Shown here in pieces: positions 12,261 to 21,003 of a stretch of 64,000 nt of DNA; the first letter of the stretch is position 1; each line of letters begins with the position of its first letter. Source of the DNA: Accumulibacter jenkinsii (GTDB taxonomy: Bacteria; Pseudomonadota; Gammaproteobacteria; Burkholderiales; Rhodocyclaceae); the NCBI GenBank assembly GCA_036625225.1, contig JAZKUF010000001.1, forward strand, positions 1,116,001-1,180,000. The letters run 5' to 3'. A program made the position numbers and the translations under genes. Below the pieces are notes generated by a model. The model searched no databases, was not told the DNA's origin, and saw nothing but the letters and a program-made list of their open reading frames with translations.

Positions 12261-13619
12261 TTACTTCAGTCCGAAGCGGTGCATCATATCGTACAGGGTC
12301 GGGCGGCTGACCCCGAGCAGTTCTGCGGCCCTGACGACGTTGCCGTCGGCGCGCGCCAGGGCAGTGATGATCACTCGCCTTTCTGCATCATCCCGGGCAT
12401 GCCGCAGGTCGAGCGCTGCCGGATCACACGGTACGCCCCCGAGCGACCCGATATCCTCGGCCGTGATCTGGTTGCCATCGGCCATGATCACCGCCCGCTT
12501 GATGCAGTTTTCCAGTTCGCGCACGTTGCCCGGCCAGGCGTGGGCTTCCACCACCCGCAGGGCATCCTCGCGAAGCGTCATGCTGCCGCGATTGTTCTCG
12601 GCGGCAAAACGCCGGACGAAGGCATGCGCGAGCAGAGACGCATCGCCGAGGCGGGCCCGCAGCGGCGGGATGTCGATGACGATTTCAGCCAGGCGGTAGA
12701 ACAGATCCTCGCGGAAATGTCCGCTGCTGATGAGATTCTTCAGGTTCTGGTGGGTGGCGCAGACGATGCGCACATTGACCGTGATCTCCTGCCGCCCACC
12801 GATCCGTTCAATCACCCGCTCCTGCAGAAAACGGAGCAGCTTGGCCTGCAGGGCATGCGGCAGGTCGCCGATCTCGTCGAGCATCAGGGTGCCGTTGTGA
12901 GCGGTTTCGATCTTGCCCGGCGTCGTCTTTGCGGCGCCGGTGAAAGCGCCCTTCTCGTATCCGAAGAGCTCGCTTTCGAGCAGATTGTCCGGGATTGCCG
13001 CACAGTTGATGGCCACGAATCGCTCACGGCGCCGCGGCGACGCCTGATGCACGCCGCGCGCCAGCAGTTCCTTGCCGGTGCCGCTTTCACCGAGCAGCAA
13101 CACCGTCGCGTCGGTCACGGCCACCCGCTCGATCGTACGGCACACCCGCAGCAGCTCCGGGTCGCGCGTAATCAGGCCGGACAGCACATCCGGCTGCTGC
13201 ATCGACTGCAGCCGTTCGTTCTCCTTTTGCAATTCATGAAGCCGGTAGGCGCGCTGGATGGTGAGGCCAAGCATGTCGATCTCGAAGGGCTTGGCAAAGA
13301 AATCATAAGCGCCGAGAGCGATGGCGCGCAGCGCGTTGGCGCGGTCGTTCTGGCCGGTGAGAACGATGATCTTGGTATCGGGTGCCAGCGTCAGGATCTC
13401 TTCGAGCAGTTTGAAACCCTCGGAGACCGAATCGGCGTCGGGCGGCAAACCCAGATCCATGGTCACCACCGGCGGCTGGTGGCGACGCACCAGTTGCAGG
13501 GCGCTTTCACGATCGTCGGCAGTCAGGGCTTCGTACTGGTCAAAAGCCCAGCGAATCTGCTTCTGCAGCGCCCGATCGTCCTCGACGATGAGCAGCGGTG
13601 GCAACTTTTCGGAACTCAC
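12261..13619 (-). CDS. prsR: PEP-CTERM-box response regulator PrsR (NtrC family)
   Basis: A 452-residue sigma-54 activator. The receiver domain (about 1-125) has the acidic pocket EDD and phosphoacceptor Asp55 in VTMDLGLPP. The AAA+ domain has LLGESGTGKELLARG and an intact GAFTGA loop that contacts sigma-54. A C-terminal Fis-type helix-turn-helix (GNVVRAAELLGVSRPTLYDM) ends the protein. The GTG start at 13619 overlaps the prsK stop in GTGA. With PrsK it should switch on sigma-54 promoters of PEP-CTERM and exopolysaccharide genes. A candidate target promoter lies at 42663 in this window. Confidence 0.93.
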   Translation of the reverse strand: MSSEKLPPLLIVEDDRALQKQIRWAFDQYEALTADDRESALQLVRRHQPPVVTMDLGLPPDADSVSEGFKLLEEILTLAPDTKIIVLTGQNDRANALRAIALGAYDFFAKPFEIDMLGLTIQRAYRLHELQKENERLQSMQQPDVLSGLITRDPELLRVCRTIERVAVTDATVLLLGESGTGKELLARGVHQASPRRRERFVAINCAAIPDNLLESELFGYEKGAFTGAAKTTPGKIETAHNGTLMLDEIGDLPHALQAKLLRFLQERVIERIGGRQEITVNVRIVCATHQNLKNLISSGHFREDLFYRLAEIVIDIPPLRARLGDASLLAHAFVRRFAAENNRGSMTLREDALRVVEAHAWPGNVRELENCIKRAVIMADGNQITAEDIGSLGGVPCDPAALDLRHARDDAERRVIITALARADGNVVRAAELLGVSRPTLYDMMHRFGLK

Positions 13620-15724
13620 GCAGTACCCTTCAATAAGTCAGTGGACTTCATCCCGGACCCCGGGTCGAACAGTGGCAGCAACAGTTCGACCTGCGTTCCG
13701 ACATCGAGCGCGCTATCGACCGACAGCTTGCCCCCCAGCTCATGAACATACTGGAAGCTCTCGTAGGCGCCGATGCCCATGCCGGTCGGCTTGGTCGTCT
13801 GAAAAGGCTTGAACAGGCGCTCGCGAACAAACTCCGGGCTCATCCCGTGCCCGCTATCTCCTACCTCGACCAGCACATTGGCCCCTTCGCGGGCCAGTCT
13901 GACCCACACGCGGCCGCCTTGTTCCGTCGCCTCAATCGCATTCTGCACCAGATGGCCGATCACGCGCTCGATCCGGTCTTCATGTCCGCGGGCAACCAGC
14001 CTTTCTTCGATATTCAATTCGATGTCTCTCCCCTGGCCGGACTTGGCGGTCTGAATCCGCCGTACCACATCCGTGAGGTCAATGCCGCGTGGACTATCGA
14101 GCGGGGTCGCGCCTTCGCGCAGTTGCAGCATCAGCTGACGCATCCGTTCGACCGAATGCTCGACAGTCATCAGCATGTCTTTCTGGAACTCGGGGTTGTC
14201 ACGATGGCGCTCGGCATTCTTGAGCATCAGCGACAGTTGGGCAATGATGTTCTTGAGGTCATGGACGACAAAAGCCGACATCCGGTTGAACGAATCGAAC
14301 TTGCGCACCTCGAGCAGGGCTTCGCTGGCCTGCATCTGGCCCAGGAAGGCACCAGCCTGCCGCGCGGCGGTCTTGAGCAGATCGTTGACCTCCCAATTGA
14401 CGTCGATTCTGGCCCGCGCGGTGGAGAGAACAACAAAGGCGATCAGTTCATTACCCGTCGTCAGCGGGACCACCAGCCACGCGTTCGGGACCTCGACCAG
14501 CCAGGACGGCAGGAGCAGGCCGTCGTAACGACGTGGCAGCGAGCGATATTCTTCGAGGTTGATCACCCAACCGCTCTCCAGCAGAAAATGGCATAAGGCG
14601 CTGTCGGCATCTTCGGTCGCCGGCGAAGCGGGCATGTTCCAGCAGGCCGCCTGCGCGAAGAAGCGACCCGAGGGCTCCTTCAGCCACAGCGCGCCGCTCG
14701 GACTCTCGACCATGTCGGCGAGACCACGCACGACATGCCGTCCCATGTCGGTGAAGCCGCCCTGTGCCGAAAGGGTCTGCGTGAAGCGTAACCACTCCTC
14801 ACGATAATCGTAGCGGTAACTGAAGAAGTGCTTGCCGACCTGTACCCTCAACCTGGCCCGCATCGAACCCGAAATGGTCAGCGCGGCAAGGAACAGCAGG
14901 GCCGCAAAAAGCAGCGCCATCTGCAGCGCGCGCCCCCATTCGCCCCCGAAGAAGCGAACGTAGTAACCGGCAGCGGCCATGAACAGGAGATAGAGACCGA
15001 CCATCAGCAGGGTTGCCGACTGCATGACCGCGCGCTGCGACATGACCAGCCGGCGCTTCCAGTCATGACTGCGAATGGCCGACAAGGCAACCAGCGGCAG
15101 ACCCAGGGCATGCGCAAAACCGCGAATGCTGAAAGCGTCCGGATCAACCCGGTTGAACAGCAAGGCGTCCGAAAAGAGGTAAAGGTCGAACAGGAAAAGG
15201 CCCCCGAGCCCCAGGCACAGCGGCTTGATGCTCCAGCGGAAGTCGGGCGACACCGTACGGAACAGGCGCTCGACGAGCATCAGACCGAAGACGCTCATCG
15301 CGAGCGAGGCAAACAGGCCCAGGCGTTGCGACAGCACCAGTTCGATGCCGAAGACGAGCGCGGTGTAGGTGGCGAGGCTGACCAGGCACAGCAGCAGCGC
15401 GACGACGCCCGGCCAGCCGAAACCTGCCAGCCGGTGCTCCGCTTCGCCGGCATCCGGTCTCATCAGGACGAGGAGGAAGAAATACCAGCCGCCGAAGCGC
15501 AGCACGTCGGCCAAGAGGTTGCCGGAGAGAAAGACGATCTGGCCGCTGAGGGCAAAGGCGAGGCCAAGCATTCCCCACAGCGAGCACAGGCTGATGGCAA
15601 GAAACATCGCGCGACTGCGCCCACCGGTCCGCCAGCCCGACGCAAGGTAGAGCGTCAGCAGGGCCGCGAGCACCCCCGCCAGTCCGTAACTCCAGGCCGT
15701 GACCATCCCCATCTGACTGTCCAT
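13616..15724 (-). CDS. prsK: XrtA/PEP-CTERM system histidine kinase PrsK
   Basis: A 702-residue membrane sensor kinase. The first 280 or so residues form several hydrophobic helices. A GAF-like region follows (about 310-470), then a short dimerisation helix with the phospho-histidine in VVHDLKNIIAQLSL and a HATPase domain with N box LVQNAIEAT and G box VGDSGHGMS. ATG at 15724 was chosen because GGGAGG lies 8 nt upstream; the open frame reaches 15784 but the extra residues are not hydrophobic. It partners PrsR, whose gene overlaps it by 4 nt. The signal sensed is unknown. Confidence 0.92.
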   Translation of the reverse strand: MDSQMGMVTAWSYGLAGVLAALLTLYLASGWRTGGRSRAMFLAISLCSLWGMLGLAFALSGQIVFLSGNLLADVLRFGGWYFFLLVLMRPDAGEAEHRLAGFGWPGVVALLLCLVSLATYTALVFGIELVLSQRLGLFASLAMSVFGLMLVERLFRTVSPDFRWSIKPLCLGLGGLFLFDLYLFSDALLFNRVDPDAFSIRGFAHALGLPLVALSAIRSHDWKRRLVMSQRAVMQSATLLMVGLYLLFMAAAGYYVRFFGGEWGRALQMALLFAALLFLAALTISGSMRARLRVQVGKHFFSYRYDYREEWLRFTQTLSAQGGFTDMGRHVVRGLADMVESPSGALWLKEPSGRFFAQAACWNMPASPATEDADSALCHFLLESGWVINLEEYRSLPRRYDGLLLPSWLVEVPNAWLVVPLTTGNELIAFVVLSTARARIDVNWEVNDLLKTAARQAGAFLGQMQASEALLEVRKFDSFNRMSAFVVHDLKNIIAQLSLMLKNAERHRDNPEFQKDMLMTVEHSVERMRQLMLQLREGATPLDSPRGIDLTDVVRRIQTAKSGQGRDIELNIEERLVARGHEDRIERVIGHLVQNAIEATEQGGRVWVRLAREGANVLVEVGDSGHGMSPEFVRERLFKPFQTTKPTGMGIGAYESFQYVHELGGKLSVDSALDVGTQVELLLPLFDPGSGMKSTDLLKGTA

Positions 15725-15773
15725 CACGACCGCCTCCCCTGTCCCCCGTTCAGTCCGAGCTGCCGCAACCTCC

Positions 15774-17156
15774 TCACCGGGCACCCTTGCCGGTCAGGAC
15801 GACGCCGACGGTCTGGAAAAGAATCACCATATCCAGGAAGAGGGAGTGGTTCTTGACGTAATAGAGATCGTACTGCAGCTTCTGGACCGAATCGTCGACC
15901 GTCGAGCCATAGTGGTAGGAGACCTGCGCCCAGCCGGTCAGGCCTGGCTTGACGCTGTGGCGGACGGCATAGAAAGGGATGTCGCGGGTCAGCTGGTCGA
16001 CGAAATACGGGCGCTCGGGTCGGGGCCCGACCAGGCTCATATCGCCCGCAAAGACGTTGTACAACTGCGGCAATTCGTCGATGCGCAGCTTGCGCAGGAT
16101 TCGCCCGACGCGCGTCACACGATCGTCGTCAAGGGTTGCCCAGCGCGGCTTGCCGTCCCCTTCGGCGTCGTTGCGCATGCTGCGAAACTTGATCACCTTG
16201 AACAGGCGGCCATCGAGGCCGACCCGTTCCTGCCGATAGAAGATCGAACAACCGTCTTCGAGCACGATCAGTAGCGCCGTCAGCAGCATGACCGGTGCCG
16301 CCAGCAGCAACAGGACGAGTGCGACGACGATGTCGAAGAGGCGCTTGACACTGCTGCGCCGCCAACTCTGGCGAAAGCCGTCACCAAAAATCAGCCAGCC
16401 GACCCGTAGCGAATCGAGACGGAGTTGCCCCAGGGCACGTTCGAAGTAGCTCGCGAGGTCGAGCACCTTGACTCCCGACAACTTGCAGTCGAGCAGTTCG
16501 CGAAGCGGCAGCGCACCGCCGCGACGCTCGCGAACGGCAACAATGATCTCATCGACATTGAGGGAGTGCGCGGTATCGGAGAGCGACATCTCCTGCGACA
16601 GGATGACCTGCGCCGGAACGACGATCTCGGTATCCGTGGAGCAGGGATAAAAGCCAACGATCTCGATTCCAGGATCCGACTTGCGCAGGACGCGACCGAC
16701 GTTCTCCGCCTCCTCGCCGACACCGAAAACCAGTACCCGGTGACTCAGCAGCGAGCCCGAGTGGCCATGCGCCGAATGGACGCGACGCAACAGGGTGGCA
16801 AAAAGTGCAGCGAGACCCGAAAGAAGCATGAAGCTGCGATCGACTTCGGCCACTGACAGCAGGGCGAACACCGCATACGCGAGCGGAATGGCCAGATAAA
16901 GAGACAGGACTGCGCGCGCCCGTGTTTGCTCGGGGGTGCGGCTATGAACCCGTTGATAGATGCCCAGCCAGACGTTGAAGACGATCATGATCAACGTGAA
17001 GATAACCGCATAGAAAGCGACCTTCCCGATTTCGAGATGCGCCCCGCCGCCGATCCACATGGCGGCCAGGATCACACAAACTACCGGGAACATCAGGTCA
17101 ACGGTAATCTGGGCAATAGTCTTCCGATGAAACCAATGATTGAACACCTTGATCAC
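15774..17156 (-). CDS. PEP-CTERM-associated initiating sugar transferase
   Basis: A 460-residue polyprenyl-phosphate hexose-1-phosphate transferase. N-terminal membrane helices (about 20-115) and a nucleotide-binding-like middle domain (HRVLVFGVGEEAENVG) precede the C-terminal bacterial sugar transferase domain. That domain has KRLFDIVVALVLLLLAAPVM, IKFRSMRNDAEG, LRKLRIDELPQLYNV, DMSLVGPRPERP and VKPGLTGWAQV. The architecture and neighbours match the TIGR03013-type enzyme of exosortase loci. It would load the first sugar phosphate onto undecaprenyl phosphate. The GTG start at 17156 has AAGGGG upstream. Confidence 0.9.
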   Translation of the reverse strand: MIKVFNHWFHRKTIAQITVDLMFPVVCVILAAMWIGGGAHLEIGKVAFYAVIFTLIMIVFNVWLGIYQRVHSRTPEQTRARAVLSLYLAIPLAYAVFALLSVAEVDRSFMLLSGLAALFATLLRRVHSAHGHSGSLLSHRVLVFGVGEEAENVGRVLRKSDPGIEIVGFYPCSTDTEIVVPAQVILSQEMSLSDTAHSLNVDEIIVAVRERRGGALPLRELLDCKLSGVKVLDLASYFERALGQLRLDSLRVGWLIFGDGFRQSWRRSSVKRLFDIVVALVLLLLAAPVMLLTALLIVLEDGCSIFYRQERVGLDGRLFKVIKFRSMRNDAEGDGKPRWATLDDDRVTRVGRILRKLRIDELPQLYNVFAGDMSLVGPRPERPYFVDQLTRDIPFYAVRHSVKPGLTGWAQVSYHYGSTVDDSVQKLQYDLYYVKNHSLFLDMVILFQTVGVVLTGKGAR

Positions 17157-17378
17157 GATAGACCCCTTGCAAGCACAGACCTGAAAACTTCTCGTTGATA
17201 TACGTAGCCCGGAGCTGCCCGAAAATCAGGACAAGCTCGGCAAACGTCACCAAACAAAGGTTATCACCGCAGACAGGTGGAGACCGTGAACTAATGCACA
17301 AGCAGCCAAGGACACCCGGCGAGGGGAACGTATCGCCTTTGCCGATAACTGTGTCTGCTTTGGGTAACAAACATAACC

Positions 17379-17395
17379 ATCTAATTGCATTAGAT
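17379..17395. promoter_or_regulatory. Perfect palindrome in an AT-rich spacer
   Basis: ATCTAAT-TGC-ATTAGAT forms perfect 7-bp arms in the 273-bp spacer between the O-antigen-ligase-like gene and the sugar transferase gene (both minus strand). The spacer is clearly richer in A and T than the surrounding genes. The shape fits an operator for a dimeric regulator; a weak hairpin is the alternative. No strong sigma-54 or sigma-70 promoter was found in the spacer. Confidence 0.4.
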
Positions 17396-17429
17396 ATTTT
17401 ATGGACGCTCGTTTTTCTTTATGCCGGCA

Positions 17430-19397
17430 TTATACACTGTGCGGAATTTCTCGGGGTATTTTGGCGGAGGCTGGCGATGCCTTCAACAGGACTTCGGGTA
17501 CTCGTCGAGCGACCAGTAGGGAATAGCATAGCAGCAAGTGAAAGAGGAAGGCAGCCCTCGGCATGTCGAGCAGACTGGAGAACACGCCGACCACTGCGCA
17601 AGCCAGCAAGGCCGCCAGAAGATACGGCGAGAGCGCGTGCTCGGCAGCCGGCCCGCGCAACAGACGGGCCATGGCCATGACCAGCAGCGCGATGAGCAGC
17701 GACAGTCCGATCGCCCCCTGATCGATCAGCGTCTCGAGGAAGAGGCTGTCGACGTGCCAGGGCACGAAATAATGGCGACCGGCAAAAAACCATTGCGACA
17801 GGCCGTCGGCAAAACCACCGTTGGCCAGCATTTGTCGGCCAAGGGCGTCGACCACGCGCAAATTGTCGATATCGATGAAGTCGACGGACCCGAGCAAATG
17901 CAACTGGAAAAAGACGGGTACCGGCCAGCCGCTGCGTAGTCCATCGCCGGCATCCAGCGACAGCGAGACCGACCGCCAGTCGGCATTCGCTACCGCATGC
18001 GTCGCCTGCACGCACGCAGCCGCATAGAGCAGATGCTGGTGACACAGGCCGACGGCGAATTTCGTCGGCTGTGGTGCCCGTGCGTCGAGGGTCACGGTAT
18101 ACGTGCCTGCGACCGGCCCCGGCAGGCGCTGCAGGAGTTCGAAAGCGCTGCGCGATCGCCCCGCCTGATGGCCGGCGAAGAGGCGCAAATGGCGCCCATC
18201 GGCGGCATCGATGAGCCGCAGGCGGCCGGGCATCTGGCGCCCCGGAACGGTCTGCGAATAGTCGGCCGGAAAGCGCCCAAGCCCCCTGCCGAACAGCCCC
18301 TCCGCCGGGCTGCGCAGCAGACTCAGGCCCTCGCGCCAGTGCGCCATGCGGCCGCCGAGATCGCGCTCGCCGACCGACAACCGGCTGCCCATGAAGTCAC
18401 CGAAACCGACGACGGCGACGACCTCGATGGCGATCCCCAGCAGCAGCAGCCGGTTGCCCCACCACCGCCAGCCGGGCCCGGTCGAGGTCAACGCGGCGGC
18501 AGTGGCCCGGCGCGACGCCAGCAGCGCGCCAAGCACGATCAACGAAACGCCCAAACCGAGGTACAGACCGCGCGAAAAAGTGGTCAGACAGGCATAGCCG
18601 GCGACCATTGCGAGCAATGCCGCCAGCAGCCACCGCCATCGGCTGCGCGCCTGCACCACGGCGTGGACGGCAAAGGGAACGGTGAGGGCAAGAAAGGCAT
18701 CGACCGCCGCTCCGCCGACGTGCATTTCCCAGAACCAGGCCGTGCTCCGATAGGGCGTCGAGAAATCGAGCAGGCCGGGGTAGCCGATCCGTTCGCCGAC
18801 GATCGCCAGCGACACGCCGGCCAGCCCGCTCGCCAGGCCCGCCGCGAGGCAGCGGCCGGCGAGCCGCGGCCAACGCTCGACGAGGCCGCGCAAGGAGGGC
18901 AGGAGCAGCATGACGAAGAGCAGGCTCTTGCCCACCCGCAGGCTGTTGAGCGGCTCTTCATAACCCTGAAACCAGCCCAGCGGCAGCCCGCCGGCATCCA
19001 GCAGGCCGCGCGCGAGAGCGATCAGGGACCACCCCATCAGCAGCAACAGGCCGATTTCCTCCCGCCCGGGCGATCGCCGGACAGCGATCCCGGCGCCCGC
19101 ATGAGCCGGCGGACGCCGGTTTCTGCCGAACGCCATGCGCGCATGGCTGCCCGCCACTGCACCGAGCACGACGAGATCGAACTCCTCGACGCCGATCCAG
19201 CCGGTCCATGCGGAAAAACCGGCGAATGGCAGGCAGGCGGGCAGGACGAACAGCCAGAGGAGCGGGCGCCAGTAGACCGCGACGCTCCAGATGACAAAAG
19301 CCACCGTCAACCCCACCGGCCAGAGCGGATGATTGAGCGCCAGGAAAATGCCCAGCGCCGCAGCGAGCAGCGCCAGGACGCCACCCACCGGTCTCAT
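17430..19397 (-). CDS. O-antigen ligase/polymerase-like membrane protein with periplasmic insert
   Basis: A 655-residue polytopic membrane protein. Many hydrophobic helices fill roughly residues 5-340 and 575-640. Its layout fits the Wzy/WaaL O-antigen polymerase/ligase superfamily, and the local motif FGRGLGRFPADY opens the large periplasmic loop. That loop is unusually long (about 350-575) and ends in LANGGFADGLSQWFF, a pattern seen in jelly-roll carbohydrate-binding modules. Start at 19397 (MRPVGGVLALLAAALG) was chosen because the hydrophobic N-terminus begins there. It is likely to polymerise or ligate the exopolysaccharide made by the neighbouring genes. Confidence 0.75.
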   Translation of the reverse strand: MRPVGGVLALLAAALGIFLALNHPLWPVGLTVAFVIWSVAVYWRPLLWLFVLPACLPFAGFSAWTGWIGVEEFDLVVLGAVAGSHARMAFGRNRRPPAHAGAGIAVRRSPGREEIGLLLLMGWSLIALARGLLDAGGLPLGWFQGYEEPLNSLRVGKSLLFVMLLLPSLRGLVERWPRLAGRCLAAGLASGLAGVSLAIVGERIGYPGLLDFSTPYRSTAWFWEMHVGGAAVDAFLALTVPFAVHAVVQARSRWRWLLAALLAMVAGYACLTTFSRGLYLGLGVSLIVLGALLASRRATAAALTSTGPGWRWWGNRLLLLGIAIEVVAVVGFGDFMGSRLSVGERDLGGRMAHWREGLSLLRSPAEGLFGRGLGRFPADYSQTVPGRQMPGRLRLIDAADGRHLRLFAGHQAGRSRSAFELLQRLPGPVAGTYTVTLDARAPQPTKFAVGLCHQHLLYAAACVQATHAVANADWRSVSLSLDAGDGLRSGWPVPVFFQLHLLGSVDFIDIDNLRVVDALGRQMLANGGFADGLSQWFFAGRHYFVPWHVDSLFLETLIDQGAIGLSLLIALLVMAMARLLRGPAAEHALSPYLLAALLACAVVGVFSSLLDMPRAAFLFHLLLCYSLLVARRVPEVLLKASPASAKIPREIPHSV

Positions 19398-19622
19398 TGC
19401 GGAGTCCCGCCAAACCTGTTCGACGGAGCAGGATAGCCGCTGACAGGCCGCGACGTCATCGGCTCGATCGAATACTTTGCCGCTGGCGGAGCACGACCGG
19501 CGTCCTGACGCTATCATTGCCCGGCAGCGCGCAGACCGCAGGGTTGGTCGCCGACGTGGCTACTTTCACCGGCAGCACGTCAGGCAGCGAGTTGACCAAT
19601 GCAAGCTCGACGGAGAGAGGTG

Positions 19623-19766
19623 ATGAACGCAGGCTGGATCGTTTTTGGCATCTGTATGGTTTTCGTTCTCGCCGCGGCCATTCCGCTGCTCAGGGACCGC
19701 GGTTCGGACAAGGAGCCGCCGCTGCCGCGCCGGGAAACCTTGCGCGACTGGCGAAACGGAGAATAG
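19623..19766 (+). CDS. Small single-span membrane protein (47 aa)
   Basis: A short plus-strand gene with a strong ribosome-binding site (GGAGAGAGG) directly upstream of ATG. The product begins MNAGWIVFGICMVFVLAAAI, one hydrophobic helix, followed by a charged, proline-rich tail ending LRDWRNGE. It is the only plus-strand gene between the polysaccharide block and purL. No family was recognised. The strong ribosome-binding site and clean helix-plus-tail design favour a real gene. Confidence 0.6.
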   Translation: MNAGWIVFGICMVFVLAAAIPLLRDRGSDKEPPLPRRETLRDWRNGE

Positions 19767-19784
19767 ACGGAGAATACAGGCGTC

Positions 19785-20258
19785 TTACCGACGGCCGGGT
19801 TCCGCTCCGGCAGCACAGGCTGCGCGCAATTCATCGCGGATCAGGGTCAGCACTTCCGGCTGCTCGCCGTGTTGCTGGACAGCCAGCGCCGGCAGGGCGG
19901 GCCAGCCGGGATCGAGCCAGTCCACCCCGGCAAAGCGCCGGCTGCCGTCGTAACGCGGAATGACGTGGAAATGGACCTGATGATCGACCATCATCAGCAT
20001 CAGGTAGTTGATCGCGTCGTAGCCGGACAGCGCCGCGAGCGCGGCTTCGAGGCTCGTCACCAGTTCGGCGAGTTCGGCCATTTCCGCCGCCGTCACCTGC
20101 GAAAAGCGGGCGGCGTAACGGTTCAGCGAGAGAATGCCGCAGCCGAGGGTCGCCTGGGCAGGCCTGACCGACCACGACCAGGCAGGCGTTTTCGCGACCA
20201 GCAACTCGTCCACCCGAAACTTTGCGCGAAATTCGCCCAGCAGCTGCGCTTCGTCCAT
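19785..20258 (-). CDS. HIT family nucleotide-binding protein
   Basis: A 157-residue histidine-triad protein, a family of nucleotide hydrolases and transferases. The motif reads DHQVHFHVIPRYDG: the middle and last His of H-x-H-x-H are kept, while the first position is Gln, a variation known in bacterial HIT proteins. Two starts are possible. ATG at 20258 is preferred because GGGAGA lies 7 nt upstream of it but only 1-2 nt before the ATG at 20264. The gene follows the PAP2 gene by 49 nt. Substrate unknown. Confidence 0.88.
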   Translation of the reverse strand: MDEAQLLGEFRAKFRVDELLVAKTPAWSWSVRPAQATLGCGILSLNRYAARFSQVTAAEMAELAELVTSLEAALAALSGYDAINYLMLMMVDHQVHFHVIPRYDGSRRFAGVDWLDPGWPALPALAVQQHGEQPEVLTLIRDELRAACAAGAEPGRR

Positions 20259-20307
20259 CGTCATTCTCCCACGGTCAGAAAAGAAGGCCACAGTAACAGA
20301 AGACGTT

Positions 20308-21003
20308 TCACCGGTCACCCTGCGCAGGGATCGTCGCCGCCGCCGGTATGTGGCAGACTGGCACGCGTGCCCACGCTCGCAGCCCGCACAATGCCCAGCA
20401 CAGCCAGGCCGACCATAGCGTATGGCTGAGGTAGTGCGCTCCGCGCGCCAACTGTGCCCAGCCGAACAGGCTCCCCACCAGGAGCACGGCGGCGAGGCTA
20501 GCGCGGGCCAACAGCGGCCGATGCTCCCGCCACAGGAAGTAGATGCCGAAGAAGACAAATGCGGCGACGGCATGGCCCGACGGAAAGCAATGCCCTGACC
20601 CGCCATCCGGCACGCCGATTTGCCAGTGCGACACGTAGCGCGCGACGCCGCCAAACTCGGCCAGATCCCACGGGCAACTCGTCCTGCTGACCAGCTTGAG
20701 CGAAGGAACCAGCAGGCCACTGGCCAGCATCACCCCGATCCAGTGCCAGCGCTCGCCTCGCGTCGGCCCCGACAGCAACGGGTGCAAGGCGTCCACCACG
20801 AGCAGACCCAGCACCCCCCAGGCCAGGAGACGACCGCCATCATGCAACAGGCTGTGGGTGAGCCAGGCGTCCCGCCATGCGAAGCCGGTACCAGTGCCAT
20901 ACCAGTGTGCCAGCGCCAGATCGCCACCGCTGGCGTCCCAGAGCAGGAGTCCAGCCAGCGCAACCAGGGTCACAGGCCAATCGAAGCGGCCGCTCGGGCT
21001 CAT
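20308..21003 (-). CDS. PAP2-family membrane phosphatase
   Basis: A 231-residue inner-membrane phosphatase with several hydrophobic helices. The three PAP2 signature blocks are present: KLVSRTSCP, CFPSGHAVAAF with the PSGH core, and ARGAHYLSHTLWSA with the catalytic His. Start ATG 21003 overlaps the eptA stop in ATGA, so the two are translationally coupled. Together with EptA this suggests removal or exchange of phosphate groups on lipid A or another lipid on the periplasmic side. Lipid A 1- or 4'-phosphatase activity is inferred from context. Confidence 0.88.
   Translation of the reverse strand: MSPSGRFDWPVTLVALAGLLLWDASGGDLALAHWYGTGTGFAWRDAWLTHSLLHDGGRLLAWGVLGLLVVDALHPLLSGPTRGERWHWIGVMLASGLLVPSLKLVSRTSCPWDLAEFGGVARYVSHWQIGVPDGGSGHCFPSGHAVAAFVFFGIYFLWREHRPLLARASLAAVLLVGSLFGWAQLARGAHYLSHTLWSAWLCWALCGLRAWARVPVCHIPAAATIPAQGDR

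Noticed and set aside
17157..17429. Cyclic di-GMP riboswitch in the polysaccharide spacer
   Set aside because: No GEMM-type core or tetraloop receptor could be found on either strand.
19420..19622. Sigma-54 promoter upstream of the O-antigen-ligase-like gene (TGGTCAACTCGCTGC on the minus strand)
   Set aside because: Only the GG/GC spacing and part of the -12 fit. It also lies about 180 nt from the start codon with no enhancer-like dyad.
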